Shown piece after piece: positions 50,824 to 60,129 of a DNA stretch of 64,000 nt. Location of the stretch: positions 310,001 to 374,000 of the forward strand of contig NZ_JAAFGS010000003.1 of assembly GCF_011090185.1 (NCBI RefSeq), in the 5' to 3' direction. The notes under the pieces are model-generated. The model ran no database searches and was not told where the DNA came from. It saw nothing but the letters and a program-made list of their open reading frames with translations. Each line of letters begins with the position of its first letter. The first letter of the stretch is position 1. This DNA comes from Saccharibacillus alkalitolerans. GTDB taxonomy: Bacteria; Bacillota; Bacilli; Paenibacillales; Paenibacillaceae. A program made the position numbers and the translations under genes.

Positions 50824-52797
50824 TCAGCCTTTCCCCTGCTCGATCTGCTCCGCCAGTTCGTTCAGGTACGTCCAGCGCTCCATCAGTTCTTCCAACTTCC
50901 CTTCCGCCGCGGCCTGCTGTTCCATCAGTTCCTGCAGCTTGGCCGAGTCGCTGGCGGAACGCTCCATCTGCACGGCGATGTCGGCGATCCGCTGCTCGGC
51001 CGCTTCGATCGTCGCGTCGATCGTCTCGTACTCTCGCTGCTCGTTGTAAGTGAACTTGACCTTTTTCGCCGCCGGAGCCGGAGCGGAAGACGCGCCGTTC
51101 GACGAAGCCCCGGCGGTCGGCTTAGCCGCCGCAGACGAGGATGAGCCGTTACTGCCGGATGCCGCTGCCTTGCTGCCTTCGAAAAAGCCGTCTTTCAGCG
51201 AACCGCCGCCCGTCCGTTCCATATACTCGCTGTAATTGCCCGCATGAATCGCCACTTTGCCTCCGCCTTCGAACGCGAACAGCTTGTCGCATACGCGGTC
51301 GAGGAAGTAGCGATCGTGGGAAACGGTAATCATGACGCCCGGGAAGTCGTCCAGATAGTCCTCGAGCACGGTCAGTGTCTGGATGTCCAGATCGTTGGTC
51401 GGTTCGTCCAGCAGCAGCACGTTCGGCGCGGCGATCAGGATGCGCAGCAGGTACAGTCTGCGGCGTTCGCCGCCGGACAGCTTGCCGATCGGCGTCCACT
51501 GGGCGGTCGGGGTAAACAGGAAGCGTTCCAGCATCTGCGACGCCGTGACGGTGCCTTCTTCCGTCTTGACCGTCTCGGCCGCTTCTTTGATATAGTCGAT
51601 CGCGCGCATATTCGGGTCCATCTCCGCAGGTTCCTGGCGGAAGTAGCCGACGCGCACGGTTGATCCCTTGTCGATGCTGCCGCCGTCCGGCTCGAGATCG
51701 CCCGCGATCAGATTGAGCAGCGTCGATTTGCCCCGGCCGTTAGGGCCGACGATGCCGATCCGGTCGCCCGGCACGGCCATGTAGTTCAGGCCGTCGATCA
51801 GCAGGCGGCCCGCCATGGACTTGCGCACATGCTCGAGCTCCATGATTTTTTTGCCCAGACGGGAAGACAGCGTCGCCATCTCCAGATCGCCCGATTTCTG
51901 CTGCGGCTTGTCGTCTTGAAGCTGCTCGAACCGCTCGATCCGCGCTTTCTGCTTGGTGGAACGGGCTTTGGCGCCGCGGCGGATCCAGGCCAGTTCTTTG
52001 CGCAGCAGATTCTGCCGCTTATCCTCGGAAGCCGCTTCTCGTTCCTCCCGCTCCGCCTTGAGTTCGAGAAAACGCGAATAGTTGGCCGTGTAGCGATGCA
52101 GTTTGCCGAAATCCAGCTCAAGCATGACATCCGCCACCCGGTCGAGGAAATAGCGATCGTGGGTCACCATCAGCAGCGCGCCTCGGCGTTTTTTGAGATA
52201 CGTTTCCAGCCAGGCTACCGATTCCGAATCGATATGGTTGGTAGGCTCGTCCAGGATCAGCAGTTCGGACGGCTGCACGAGCGCGGCCGCGAGCGCCACC
52301 CGTTTGCGCTGTCCGCCGGACAGGCTGCCCATTTTCGCGTCGAAAATGTCGAGTCCCAGCTTGGAGAGGACGCTTTTCGCTTCGCTTTCGATGCTCCAAG
52401 CGTTCAGACGGTCGAGCTCCTGTCCCGCCTTCAGCAGACGCTGCTGAAGTTCTTCCGAATCCGGCCGCGCTTCGAGCTTGGCGGCCGTCTCCGCATAATC
52501 GCGGACCGCGGCCATCTCTTCGCCTTCGCCGTGCAGCATCTGCTGCAGCACGGTCAGCTCCGGATCGAAGTCGGGATTCTGCGCCAAATAGCGGACGCGA
52601 ATGCTGCCGCCTTTGACGACCTGTCCGGAATCCGGCTGTTCCAGTCCCGCGATCACTTTGAGAAACGTCGATTTGCCGGTGCCGTTGACGCCGACCACGC
52701 CGATCTTATCCTGGTCTTCCATGCCGAACGACGCGTCGTCGAACAGCACTTTTTCCCCGTAGCTTTTCGATAAATGTTCAACGGTCATGATGTTCAT
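50824..52797 (-). CDS. ABC-F ATPase (Uup/YfmR-like)
   Basis: 657 aa, two ABC modules without membrane domains. Walker A GVVGVNGTGKST and GIVGPNGRGKST, signatures LSGGQRKR and LSGGERRR, Walker B LLILDEPTNHID and VLLLDEPTNDLD. The linker helices (RFLELKAEREEREAASEDKRQ) form the P-site tRNA-contact domain. A Ser/Ala-rich spacer and a coiled-coil Uup-type C-terminal domain (~575-655) follow. Likely rescues stalled ribosomes or aids assembly rather than giving drug resistance. ATG 52797 chosen for AAAGGGG spacing; ATG 52806 is possible. Confidence 0.92.
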   Translation of the reverse strand: MNIMTVEHLSKSYGEKVLFDDASFGMEDQDKIGVVGVNGTGKSTFLKVIAGLEQPDSGQVVKGGSIRVRYLAQNPDFDPELTVLQQMLHGEGEEMAAVRDYAETAAKLEARPDSEELQQRLLKAGQELDRLNAWSIESEAKSVLSKLGLDIFDAKMGSLSGGQRKRVALAAALVQPSELLILDEPTNHIDSESVAWLETYLKKRRGALLMVTHDRYFLDRVADVMLELDFGKLHRYTANYSRFLELKAEREEREAASEDKRQNLLRKELAWIRRGAKARSTKQKARIERFEQLQDDKPQQKSGDLEMATLSSRLGKKIMELEHVRKSMAGRLLIDGLNYMAVPGDRIGIVGPNGRGKSTLLNLIAGDLEPDGGSIDKGSTVRVGYFRQEPAEMDPNMRAIDYIKEAAETVKTEEGTVTASQMLERFLFTPTAQWTPIGKLSGGERRRLYLLRILIAAPNVLLLDEPTNDLDIQTLTVLEDYLDDFPGVMITVSHDRYFLDRVCDKLFAFEGGGKVAIHAGNYSEYMERTGGGSLKDGFFEGSKAAASGSNGSSSSAAAKPTAGASSNGASSAPAPAAKKVKFTYNEQREYETIDATIEAAEQRIADIAVQMERSASDSAKLQELMEQQAAAEGKLEELMERWTYLNELAEQIEQGKG

Positions 52798-52857
52798 TGC
52801 CGTCATTCCCCTTTCGTCGGTCCCGCCGTATGGTGCGATGTCCGCACCCGGCGCCCA

Positions 52858-52897
52858 TTAAAAAGTCCGGTCCTCCGCAGCCCGCGGAAGTCCGGAC
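52858..52897 (-). terminator. Intrinsic terminator of the TetR gene
   Basis: On the minus strand, GTCCGG.CTTCCGC / GCGGAGG.CCGGAC followed by TTTTTAA. Confidence 0.88.
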
Positions 52898-52938
52898 GTT
52901 CGGAGCCGGCTGCCGGAATTCGGCGTTCCGGGCCGCGC

Positions 52939-53517
52939 TCAATCGTTCAATTCCCGCTCGCTGCCCTGAAGGAAAAGGCACACGGTCTGCCGTACCCTCT
53001 TCTCCAGCTCCTCGCGCGTGAACGTGCCTTCGAACAAAATGTCCATTTTCAGACGGTCGAGCATGCCGATATACGCTTTTGCGTAAAAGTCCGGATCGGG
53101 CATGCCCGCTTCTTCCAGCACGCCCTGAACCGCGGCCATGTAGCGGCTGAGGAAACCGTGCATCATCCGCATCAGTTCGGGATCGTTGTTGGGCGCGTGG
53201 AAAAACAGCTTGGTATGCGCCTTGCGCTCGTAATAGTAGACCAAATGATGCTCCGCGATTTTTTGCAGCTTGCCCGGCAGGCCGTCCGCGTGCTTGATCT
53301 GATAATTCAGCTCGCGCAGAAAACCTTCCCAGTCCCGTCTCGTCACGGCAGAGAAAAGCTCTTCTTTGCTCTTGAAATACAAATACATCGTGCCTTTGGC
53401 AATTCCGGCATGTTCGGTGATATCCGAAATTTTCGTATCGTAAAAACCCTTTTTCCCGAAAATTTCGAAGGCCGAGTCCAGAATCGCTTCATGCTTTTCG
53501 CGCTGCGCTTCGCTCAC
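52939..53517 (-). CDS. TetR/AcrR-family regulator
   Basis: 192 aa. HTH at ~5-50: REKHEAILDSAFEIFGKKGF, TKISDITEHAGIAKGTMYLYFKSKEEL. The C-terminal ligand domain is helical and variable. GTG 53517 has GGGGAGG 8 nt upstream and overlaps the DUF92 gene stop by GTGA. Probably represses its own operon with the DUF92 gene, or an unlinked target; ligand unknown. Confidence 0.9.
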   Translation of the reverse strand: MSEAQREKHEAILDSAFEIFGKKGFYDTKISDITEHAGIAKGTMYLYFKSKEELFSAVTRRDWEGFLRELNYQIKHADGLPGKLQKIAEHHLVYYYERKAHTKLFFHAPNNDPELMRMMHGFLSRYMAAVQGVLEEAGMPDPDFYAKAYIGMLDRLKMDILFEGTFTREELEKRVRQTVCLFLQGSERELND

Positions 53518-54335
53518 CCGAACCACCTCCCCGCCAGAATCATAACCGCAAGCGCCAGCGCTCCGCCCGCCGCCGAAGACAGCAGGTTGACCGCATCGTT
53601 ATTCATGAATGCCCATCCGCGATAACGGACCGTCGGCGAGCCGCAGTGCGTCCGGCTCTCCACGCTCTTGCCGCAGACGGGGCAGCGGTACATCACCTGC
53701 ACCGTCGCTCCCAAAAAAGAATCGACGAACGCGCCGACCGTACCGCCCAGCGCGCCCGCCGGAATCCAAGCCCACAGCGGCCAATCCGGTCCGCTCTTCG
53801 TCCAGGCCAGCAGTACGGCGGCAGCGGTGCCGATCATGCCCGCGCCGACGACCGCAGCCGCGCTGCCGCGAAGCGACACGCCTCCGGACGTCCCCGCAGG
53901 CAGCGGCTTCCAGCTGACGACGGACCGCGGCGGCTTTTTGCTGAGGCTGCCCCATTCCGTCGCCCAGGTATCGGCCGTTACGGTCGCCATGACGCCGACG
54001 AACGCGCCGAACCAGATCGGCGACGGCCAAATATAATTGCCCAGGCACAGGATCATGCCGATGCCGCCGTTGGCCATGACCTGCGCGGCGTCGCGGCGGC
54101 CCGACTTTTCGTACATCTGCTCCGCCTGGCGCTTTTCCGCCTGCTTGACCTTGGACAGCACGCTCGACGTGACGAAAAAGAGCAGCAGCAGCCCGAACCA
54201 GAACAAGTTCCCGGCTCCGTAATAAATCGTGCCCATCAGGACGGCCGCGATCGCGCCGGACGCCGAGAGCGATTTTTTGGCGTAGGCCGCGCCGGCTACC
54301 AGGCAGGCTCCTACCGCTCCGATGATCCAATCCAC
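53514..54335 (-). CDS. DUF92 (TMEM19/VTE6-like) membrane protein
   Basis: 273 aa with 6-7 hydrophobic helices. Family motifs: KKSLSASGAIAAVLMGTIYYGAG, the core GVMATVTADTWATEWGSLSKKPPR and PAGTSGGVSLRGSAAAVVGAG, and GTVGAFVDSFLGATVQ. Plant VTE6 of this family phosphorylates phytyl-phosphate; some bacterial members are thought to act on isoprenoid phosphates, so a polyprenyl-phosphate kinase role is possible. GTG 54335 start. A Cys pair plus CGSP (CPVCGK...THCG) makes a small possible zinc site in one loop. Confidence 0.88.
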   Translation of the reverse strand: MDWIIGAVGACLVAGAAYAKKSLSASGAIAAVLMGTIYYGAGNLFWFGLLLLFFVTSSVLSKVKQAEKRQAEQMYEKSGRRDAAQVMANGGIGMILCLGNYIWPSPIWFGAFVGVMATVTADTWATEWGSLSKKPPRSVVSWKPLPAGTSGGVSLRGSAAAVVGAGMIGTAAAVLLAWTKSGPDWPLWAWIPAGALGGTVGAFVDSFLGATVQVMYRCPVCGKSVESRTHCGSPTVRYRGWAFMNNDAVNLLSSAAGGALALAVMILAGRWFG

Positions 54336-54369
54336 TTGATGATACGCCTCCCAGGGATGCGGCGCCCGT

Positions 54370-54990
54370 CTATCCGACGGTGCAGCCGCCCCGCTTTTCT
54401 TCGTTCCAGTACAGTTCCAGCACGTCTCCGGCCCGCGTCGGTCCGACGCCTTCCGGCGTGCCGGTATAGATAAGGTCTCCTTCGCCGAGACCGTAATGCG
54501 TTCCGATGTAATCGACGAGCGTCTGCAGATCGAAGATCATGTTCTTGATATTGCCGCGCTGCACCGTCTCCTCGTTCTTGCGCAGCGAGAACCAGGCTTC
54601 GCCCAGTGCTTCAAGCCCCGGGAACTCAAACTCTGCGGTCAGCGGGGCGGAATTGCGGAAGCCTTTGGCCGCCGTCCACGGATGACCTTTCGCCTTGATC
54701 TTCGACTGCACGTCGCGCAGCGTGAAGTCGATGCCCAGCGACACCGAAGCGGCGAGATCTTCGACCCGGATGCCCGGCTCGTAAGCCCGGCCGATGCGCA
54801 GCACAAGCTCCGCTTCGTAGTGAATCTCTCCCCGGTCCTGCGGCAGTTCGACCGTTCCGTCGTCCATCGCGCAGACCGCGTGGGAAGGCTTGAGGAAAAT
54901 CATCGGCTCCGTCGGGACGTCGTTGCCCAGCTCTTCGGCATGCTTTTTGTAATTGCGTCCTACGCAGTACACGTTCGTTACGGCCATCAT
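54370..54990 (-). CDS. Fumarylacetoacetate hydrolase (FAH) family protein
   Basis: 206 aa. VYCVGRNYKKHAEELG, PMIFLKPSHAV, EIHYEAELVLRIGR (metal Glu pair), GIDFTLRDVQ and LIYTGTPEGVGPTRAGD are typical of YcgM-like acylpyruvase/decarboxylase members. Probably hydrolyses acylpyruvates or decarboxylates oxaloacetate. ATG 54990 is 9 nt after GGCGGG; the longer frame to 55044 lacks a site. Between GDPD and DUF92 genes, possibly one transcript. Confidence 0.88.
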   Translation of the reverse strand: MMAVTNVYCVGRNYKKHAEELGNDVPTEPMIFLKPSHAVCAMDDGTVELPQDRGEIHYEAELVLRIGRAYEPGIRVEDLAASVSLGIDFTLRDVQSKIKAKGHPWTAAKGFRNSAPLTAEFEFPGLEALGEAWFSLRKNEETVQRGNIKNMIFDLQTLVDYIGTHYGLGEGDLIYTGTPEGVGPTRAGDVLELYWNEEKRGGCTVG

Positions 54991-55050
54991 CGAAAACATC
55001 CCGCCTTTATCGTTAGTATACACCGCGGAAAGCGCGGCGTTCATCCTTAT

Positions 55051-55827
55051 TCAAAATCCCATCCAGCGGCGCCAGACGGCGCGCTCTCCGACGGCCGGAA
55101 GCTTCTTCGCCAGCAACCAGCGGTCCGGGCGATTGGTGCAGATCATCAGGTCCGGATGCATGGAGGCCAGCTCGCGCATGCGGCGCAAATTGTCTACCGT
55201 CCAGACCATGATATCGATGCCGCGCCCGATCGTCGAGCGGACAAAATGCGTATCTACCCGGCCGTGCCCGATCGACAGCAGCGTGCAGCCGCAGTCCTCG
55301 AGCCGCCGCTCCAGATCCGCGGGTCGGGCGTCGATAATCAATCCCCGCCGAATGTCGGGCGCCGCTTCTCTCGCTTCCTGCAGCGCCTGCGGCTCGAACG
55401 AGGTAAAGACGACGTCCCGTTCCATCCCGCGGCACGCGACCGCTTTCACCGCTTGCGCAGCCAATCCGGCATAACGCTCGGCGTTGGTTTTCAGTTCGAT
55501 ATTGATCTTCAGCCGGCCTTGCGCTTCGTCCAGCACTTCGTCCAAGGTCGGAATCCGTTCCCCGGCAAAAAGGCGCGATTTCCAGCGGCCGGCATCCAGC
55601 CGCTTCAATTGTTCCAGCGTGCGCTCTCGAACCTCGCCGCTTCCGTCGGTGGTGCGTCCGAGCTTGAAGTCGTGAATGACGACGGGCACTCCGTCGCTCG
55701 ACAGCTGGACGTCGATCTCGATCCACTCGACTTCCGGGATTTTCGCCGCCAACCGGATCGCGGCCAGCGTATTCTCGGGCGCGGCGCCCGAAAATCCCCG
55801 GTGCGCCACGCAGCGATTGTTCAGCAT
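55051..55827 (-). CDS. Glycerophosphodiester phosphodiesterase
   Basis: 258 aa. Catalytic AHRGFSGAAPENTLAAI (His, Glu-Asn) and WIEIDVQLSSDGVPVVIHD (Glu, Asp, His), ELKTNAERY, VFTSFEPQAL, MVWTVDN. No signal peptide, so cytosolic (UgpQ-like), releasing glycerol-3-phosphate from phospholipid-derived diesters. GGAGATG precedes ATG 55827. Confidence 0.94.
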   Translation of the reverse strand: MLNNRCVAHRGFSGAAPENTLAAIRLAAKIPEVEWIEIDVQLSSDGVPVVIHDFKLGRTTDGSGEVRERTLEQLKRLDAGRWKSRLFAGERIPTLDEVLDEAQGRLKINIELKTNAERYAGLAAQAVKAVACRGMERDVVFTSFEPQALQEAREAAPDIRRGLIIDARPADLERRLEDCGCTLLSIGHGRVDTHFVRSTIGRGIDIMVWTVDNLRRMRELASMHPDLMICTNRPDRWLLAKKLPAVGERAVWRRWMGF

Positions 55828-55866
55828 AATTTCATCTCCTGCGGAGTAATGGGGATCGACCCGGCT

Positions 55867-57456
55867 TCAATTGGCGCGCACGCGGCCGTCCGCATCGATC
55901 TTGACGCCGGGAGACAGCTTCTCGATGCGCCGCAGCAGCCGCTGCGCGTCGGCCTGGTCCATCGGCACGGGACGGGCCAGTTCCGCCCAGTAAGGCACGA
56001 GCTTCAGCGAGCAGGTACCGTCTTTGCGGCATTCGGCCTGGAAGACGCCGGTCTCCCAGGTTTTCGCCGTCGCGGAACGGGTGAAGATAAAGTTGCCCGT
56101 TCCGTAAGCGATCCATTTTCCCTTATACTGCTCGAAGCCCTGCAGCACATGCGCGTGCCCGCCGATAATCAGGTCCGCTCCCGCGTCGATCATCCGGCGG
56201 GCCAGCGTCGTCTGATTGCCGTCCGGCATATCGACCCGTTCTTTGCCCCAGTGGACGACGGCCACGACGACGTCGGCGTTCCGCTTCGCTTCTTCAACGG
56301 CGCGCGCGGCCGCTTCCGGATCGTAGGCGCTGGCCGCGCCCGGATGATTCGGCCCGGCAGCCCAGCTCGTCTCCGGCAGCACGCGGCTGACGCCGACGAT
56401 CGCGATCTTGACGCCTTTGCGTTCGACATAGACCGGCGCGTAAGCGGCGGAAGCGTTCTTGCCCGCGCCCACATGCGCGATGCCGTTCTTGTCCAGATTG
56501 GCGATCGTGTCGAGCAGTCCGGGAATGCCCTGGTCGAGCGTATGATTGTTCGCCAGATTGACCACGTCGACGCCCGCATCCTTCAGCGGCGCGAGCGCCT
56601 CGGGAGGCGATTTGAATACGAACGTCTTGTCCGCGCCGGTCGTATTTCCCGACGTAACCGGCGTTTCAAGGTTAATAACCGTCAGATCGTCGCTTTTAAA
56701 CCGGTTCCGTACATAAGTGTACGGATAATCGTACCCCTGCTGCTCCAGAACCGATTGGACTTTGCCGGAAAAGATGACGTCGCCGGCAAAGGTCAGGTTC
56801 ACGACCGGGCCGCCGGCTCCGGAGGAAGCGGCCTTCTTCGGCGGCTCCGCCGCTTCGGGGGCCGGAGACCGGGTTCCGGCCGGCTCTTCGGAGGCGGAAG
56901 CCTCCGCTTGGCCGGAGGCTTCGCTCTCCGGCTGCCCGCCGCCCGGGTTCGCGGGCGGCTTCGCGGCGGCAGCGCCGGCCGCCGGAGGGGCCGCGCCCAC
57001 GGCGGCTCCGGCGGTCAGAGGCGGATTCGGCCGGGCGGAATCCGCCTCCGCGCCGGCCTGCGGCGCGTCCCCGGCCGCATCGTCGGCCGGAAGGTCTTCG
57101 TCCGGCTGCGAAGCATCGCCGGACGGCGTTTCCCCGCCGGCCGCATCGGGGGCGGCGGGGGCGGCGGGCTCTTCCCCGGCCGCGGCCGGCTCTTGCGGAG
57201 CGGCAGGCTCGGACACGGCAGGCTCGAACGCGTCCGAGCCTGCCGCGTAGGCGATCGCGGCCTCCGTCTGCTCAGCGGCGGCGCGCAGGGCGGCCGCGGT
57301 GGAAGCTTCGCGGGCGGTATGTTCCCGCGCGTAGATCAGCGCGCCGCCCGCCGCGACAAGAATCAACATCGTCAGATTGACGATCAACAGCACCCGGCGC
57401 TTGCGCTTCCGGGATTTCTCGACTCGAGTGCTTCTGGAACGGGATGAAGGGTTCAA
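55867..57456 (-). CDS. CapA-family (poly-gamma-glutamate type) metallophosphatase-like protein
   Basis: 529 aa. A basic N-terminus, one membrane anchor (VLLIVNLTMLILVAAGGALIY), then ~165 residues extremely rich in Ala, Pro, Glu and Gly (wall-spanning linker). The CapA domain follows: NLTFAGDVIFSGKV, LTVINLETPV, DVVNLANNHTLDQG, VVVAVHWGKE, DLIIGGHAHVLQG, IAYGTGNFIF. TTG 57456 is 10 nt after AAAGGAG; ATG 57528 lies inside the -10 box and cannot start translation. Outside face of the membrane. No capBC here, so capsule synthesis is not implied. Confidence 0.88.
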   Translation of the reverse strand: MNPSSRSRSTRVEKSRKRKRRVLLIVNLTMLILVAAGGALIYAREHTAREASTAAALRAAAEQTEAAIAYAAGSDAFEPAVSEPAAPQEPAAAGEEPAAPAAPDAAGGETPSGDASQPDEDLPADDAAGDAPQAGAEADSARPNPPLTAGAAVGAAPPAAGAAAAKPPANPGGGQPESEASGQAEASASEEPAGTRSPAPEAAEPPKKAASSGAGGPVVNLTFAGDVIFSGKVQSVLEQQGYDYPYTYVRNRFKSDDLTVINLETPVTSGNTTGADKTFVFKSPPEALAPLKDAGVDVVNLANNHTLDQGIPGLLDTIANLDKNGIAHVGAGKNASAAYAPVYVERKGVKIAIVGVSRVLPETSWAAGPNHPGAASAYDPEAAARAVEEAKRNADVVVAVVHWGKERVDMPDGNQTTLARRMIDAGADLIIGGHAHVLQGFEQYKGKWIAYGTGNFIFTRSATAKTWETGVFQAECRKDGTCSLKLVPYWAELARPVPMDQADAQRLLRRIEKLSPGVKIDADGRVRAN

Positions 57457-57526
57457 ATGTTGGAATCTCCTTTGGTTCGTTGAGTCCGCCGACTGCACGC
57501 GGACCCGGCTTCGAAAACTATTCTCC

Positions 57527-57535
57527 ATTATAGCA
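57527..57535 (-). promoter_or_regulatory. Extended -10 promoter of the CapA-like gene
   Basis: On the minus strand, TGCTATAAT: TGN joined to a perfect TATAAT (57527-57532). Weak -35. Leader ~65 nt. Confidence 0.7.
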
Positions 57536-57597
57536 GGTTATCCGGCAGAAGGAGAAGGCGCGGTCGCAAAATCGCTTGGCCCGGCGGGGCCCGCGGC

Positions 57598-57638
57598 AAA
57601 AAGGCCGCCCGGTTATCTGCCGATAACGGGGCGGCCTT
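57598..57638 (-). terminator. Terminator of the haem operon
   Basis: On the minus strand, AAGGCCGCCC.CGTTATC / GATAACCGGGCGGCCTT stem, then TTTTT. Confidence 0.9.
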
Positions 57639-57706
57639 CCTATAACCTTCCGTCCCGATCTACGGGGCGGGCGTCTTCTTGACGTTTTCTTGGCCGCTTC
57701 GGCAGA

Positions 57707-59137
57707 TTAGACCGCGGATACGGCCGCGGCCGGCGCGGAGGCCAGTTCCGCCGAAATCTCCTTCGCCTGACGGATGCAGTCGGGCAGTCCGACGCCGTCG
57801 TAGCCGGCTCCGGCGATATAGACGCCCGGCAGCTCTTTCGCCATCTGTCCGCGAAGTTCGGCGATCTGCTGCAGATGTCCGACCGGATACTGCGGCATCG
57901 AACGATTGAGCCGGGTCACTTCCGTGAACAGCGGCTGCGCGGCGATGCCCATCAGATCGAGGATGTCTTTGCGAACGAGCTCCACCAATCCGGCATCGTC
58001 CCGCTTCAGCGCTTCCTGTTCGCCGGCCCGGCCGACGTAGCAGCGCATCAGCACTTTGTCGTCCGCGCTCGTATGCAGCCACTTGGCCGACGTCCAGGTG
58101 CAGGCCGTAATGGTCCGGCCTTCCTTGCGCGGCACGAGGAATCCCGATCCGTCGAACGTCGTCCGGATGTCTTTTTTGTCGAACGCCAGCACGACGTTCG
58201 CGACCGACACATAATCGATCCGGTCGAGCGCCGCCGTGTCGACGTGCGGCGACAGCAGTTTCGAAGCCGAGAACGTCGGCGTCGTGACCACGATCGAATC
58301 GGCCGCCAGCATGCTCCCGTCTTCCAGTTCCACCGTATAGCCGCCTTCCGGCTGTTTGCGAATCGACGCCGCTCCGGTGCCGGAGCGCAGATCGACCGAA
58401 CCGGCCAGGTCGTTCACGAGCGCATGCACCAGACTTTGCAGCCCCTGGCGGAACGTGAGGAACGCGCTTTTTTTCGTGCCGGTATGCGTCTCGGTCGGCT
58501 TGCGTCCCGTCATCATGCCGCGGATCAGGCTGCCGTATTCGCGCTCCACCGCGCCGAACTGCGGAAAGGTCGACTTGAGGCTGAGATGCCGGGTGTCTCC
58601 CGCGTAGATGCCCGCCAGCAGCGGCTCCGTTACGTTTTCCAGCACCTCGTGCCCGAGTCTTCGTTCGATGAAATTCCCCAGCGACTCGTCTTCTTCGCTC
58701 CGGCGCGGAGGCAGCACGTAATCCATCAGCGCGCGCAGCTTGCCCGCCGGCGAGACGAGCTTGCTGGAGAGAAAAGGCTTGATTTGCGTCGGAATGCCGA
58801 GCACGAGGCCCGAAGGCATCTCGTGCAGTTTACCTTTATGCAGCAGGTACGTTTTTTTGGCTTCCGGATTGGTCGTCACCAGATCGTGATCGATCTCGAG
58901 TTCCTTCGCGAGGTCGACCATCGCCGTCTTGCGGGCCAGGAACGAATCCGGACCTTTTTCGATGACGAAGCCTTCCTTGTGCAGCGTCTCGATCTTTCCG
59001 CCCCAGGTATTCCCTTTTTCCAATACCGTCACGACCGGCTCGAAGCCGGACTGCCGCAGGAAGTTACGGGTATAGAAAGCGGCGCTGAGACCGGTGAGGC
59101 CCCCGCCGATAATGACGACTTTACGCTGTTCAGCCAT
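57707..59137 (-). CDS. hemY: Coproporphyrinogen III oxidase, HemY/CgoX type (HemG annotation)
   Basis: 476 aa. FAD-binding VVIIGGGLTGLSAAFYTRNF, KIETLHKEGFVIEKGPDSFLARK, C-terminal VYIAGAGYDGVGLPDCIRQAKEIS. In Firmicutes this soluble FAD enzyme oxidises coproporphyrinogen III to coproporphyrin III. That step lies in the coproporphyrin pathway to haem; the older name is protoporphyrinogen oxidase. Start 59137 overlaps hemH by 8 nt. Third gene of hemE-hemH-hemY. hemQ is not in this cluster. Confidence 0.94.
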   Translation of the reverse strand: MAEQRKVVIIGGGLTGLSAAFYTRNFLRQSGFEPVVTVLEKGNTWGGKIETLHKEGFVIEKGPDSFLARKTAMVDLAKELEIDHDLVTTNPEAKKTYLLHKGKLHEMPSGLVLGIPTQIKPFLSSKLVSPAGKLRALMDYVLPPRRSEEDESLGNFIERRLGHEVLENVTEPLLAGIYAGDTRHLSLKSTFPQFGAVEREYGSLIRGMMTGRKPTETHTGTKKSAFLTFRQGLQSLVHALVNDLAGSVDLRSGTGAASIRKQPEGGYTVELEDGSMLAADSIVVTTPTFSASKLLSPHVDTAALDRIDYVSVANVVLAFDKKDIRTTFDGSGFLVPRKEGRTITACTWTSAKWLHTSADDKVLMRCYVGRAGEQEALKRDDAGLVELVRKDILDLMGIAAQPLFTEVTRLNRSMPQYPVGHLQQIAELRGQMAKELPGVYIAGAGYDGVGLPDCIRQAKEISAELASAPAAAVSAV

Positions 59138-60083
59138 GAACCAGCGCCCCCTTGCGGCATTCGGTCAAGACGCAGTCGGCCAGCGTCTCCATGTAGAGGC
59201 GATCCGTGTTGAGCGAGTCGATCCGCATCAGGCGGACGTCCAGTTCCTCGGCGACCTGCTGCGCCTCGATATCGAGGTCGTACAGCACTTCCAGATGGTC
59301 TGACACGAAGCCCAGCGGCGACACCAGCATATAGCGAACGTCCTGTTCGGACAGCTCCTTCATCGTGTCGAGCACGTCGGGTCCGAGCCACGGCTCCGCC
59401 GTGCGTCCCGCGCTCTGCCAGGTGAACTGCCAGTTGCTTACGCCCGCTTTTTCCGCGACGGCTTCCGACGTTTCCAGCAGCTGATCGCGGTACGGGTCGC
59501 CCATGGACAAGATGCGTTCCGGCAGGCTGTGCGCGCTGAACAGCACCTTGACGTCTTCGCGCTTCGCGCCCGTTTCGACGAAGGCGTCCAGCTTGGCGGA
59601 TACCCGCTGCGCGAACGCTTCGATCAGCTTCGGATGCAGATGATAGCTCTCGATGAAGCTCATCCGGACTCCCGCTTCTTCCGCCGTCGCTTTGGCGCGC
59701 TTGATGTAGCTGCCGACGCTCATCGTCGAGTAATGCGGCGCCAGCACGATGCCGACCGCTTCCGCGATGCCGTCCGCCGCCATATGCCGCACCCCGTCCT
59801 CGATGAACGGTTCGGTATGCTTCAGCCCTTGATAGCACACGAACTCCGCGTCGGGCAGCTCCAGCCGGTTCAGTTCCGCCTGCAGCTCCTCGACCTGACG
59901 GTCCGTGTTTTCGCGCAGCGGGAACACGCCGCCCACGATCGCTTCGTAGCGGTCCTTCAATTCCTTGAGCTGCTCGGGAGCAGGCGGATTGCCTCTACGG
60001 ATATGCGTGTAATACGCCTCGACGTCATCCAGGCTTTTCGGCGTTCCGTACGACATGACGAGTACTCCGATTTTTTTCTTCAA
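59130..60083 (-). CDS. hemH: Coproporphyrin ferrochelatase
   Basis: 317 aa. GVLVMSYGTPKSLDDVEAYY, GLKHTEPFIEDG, LFSAHSLPERI (metal-binding His185), WQSAGRTAEPWLGPD, SPLGFVSDHLEVLYDLDIEA. No Fe-S cysteine cluster, as in Bacillus. Inserts iron into coproporphyrin III (CpfC role). TTG 60083 follows AGAGGGG by 9 nt. Confidence 0.95.
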   Translation of the reverse strand: MKKKIGVLVMSYGTPKSLDDVEAYYTHIRRGNPPAPEQLKELKDRYEAIVGGVFPLRENTDRQVEELQAELNRLELPDAEFVCYQGLKHTEPFIEDGVRHMAADGIAEAVGIVLAPHYSTMSVGSYIKRAKATAEEAGVRMSFIESYHLHPKLIEAFAQRVSAKLDAFVETGAKREDVKVLFSAHSLPERILSMGDPYRDQLLETSEAVAEKAGVSNWQFTWQSAGRTAEPWLGPDVLDTMKELSEQDVRYMLVSPLGFVSDHLEVLYDLDIEAQQVAEELDVRLMRIDSLNTDRLYMETLADCVLTECRKGALVHG

Positions 60084-60129
60084 CTTGATAATCCCCTCTC
60101 TTTTCGTAATTGGGAGAAAACATTCCGGT

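Noticed and set aside
57457-57528. ATG 57528 as start of the CapA-like protein
   Set aside because: The ATG is part of the TATAAT -10 box, so it cannot be in the transcript.
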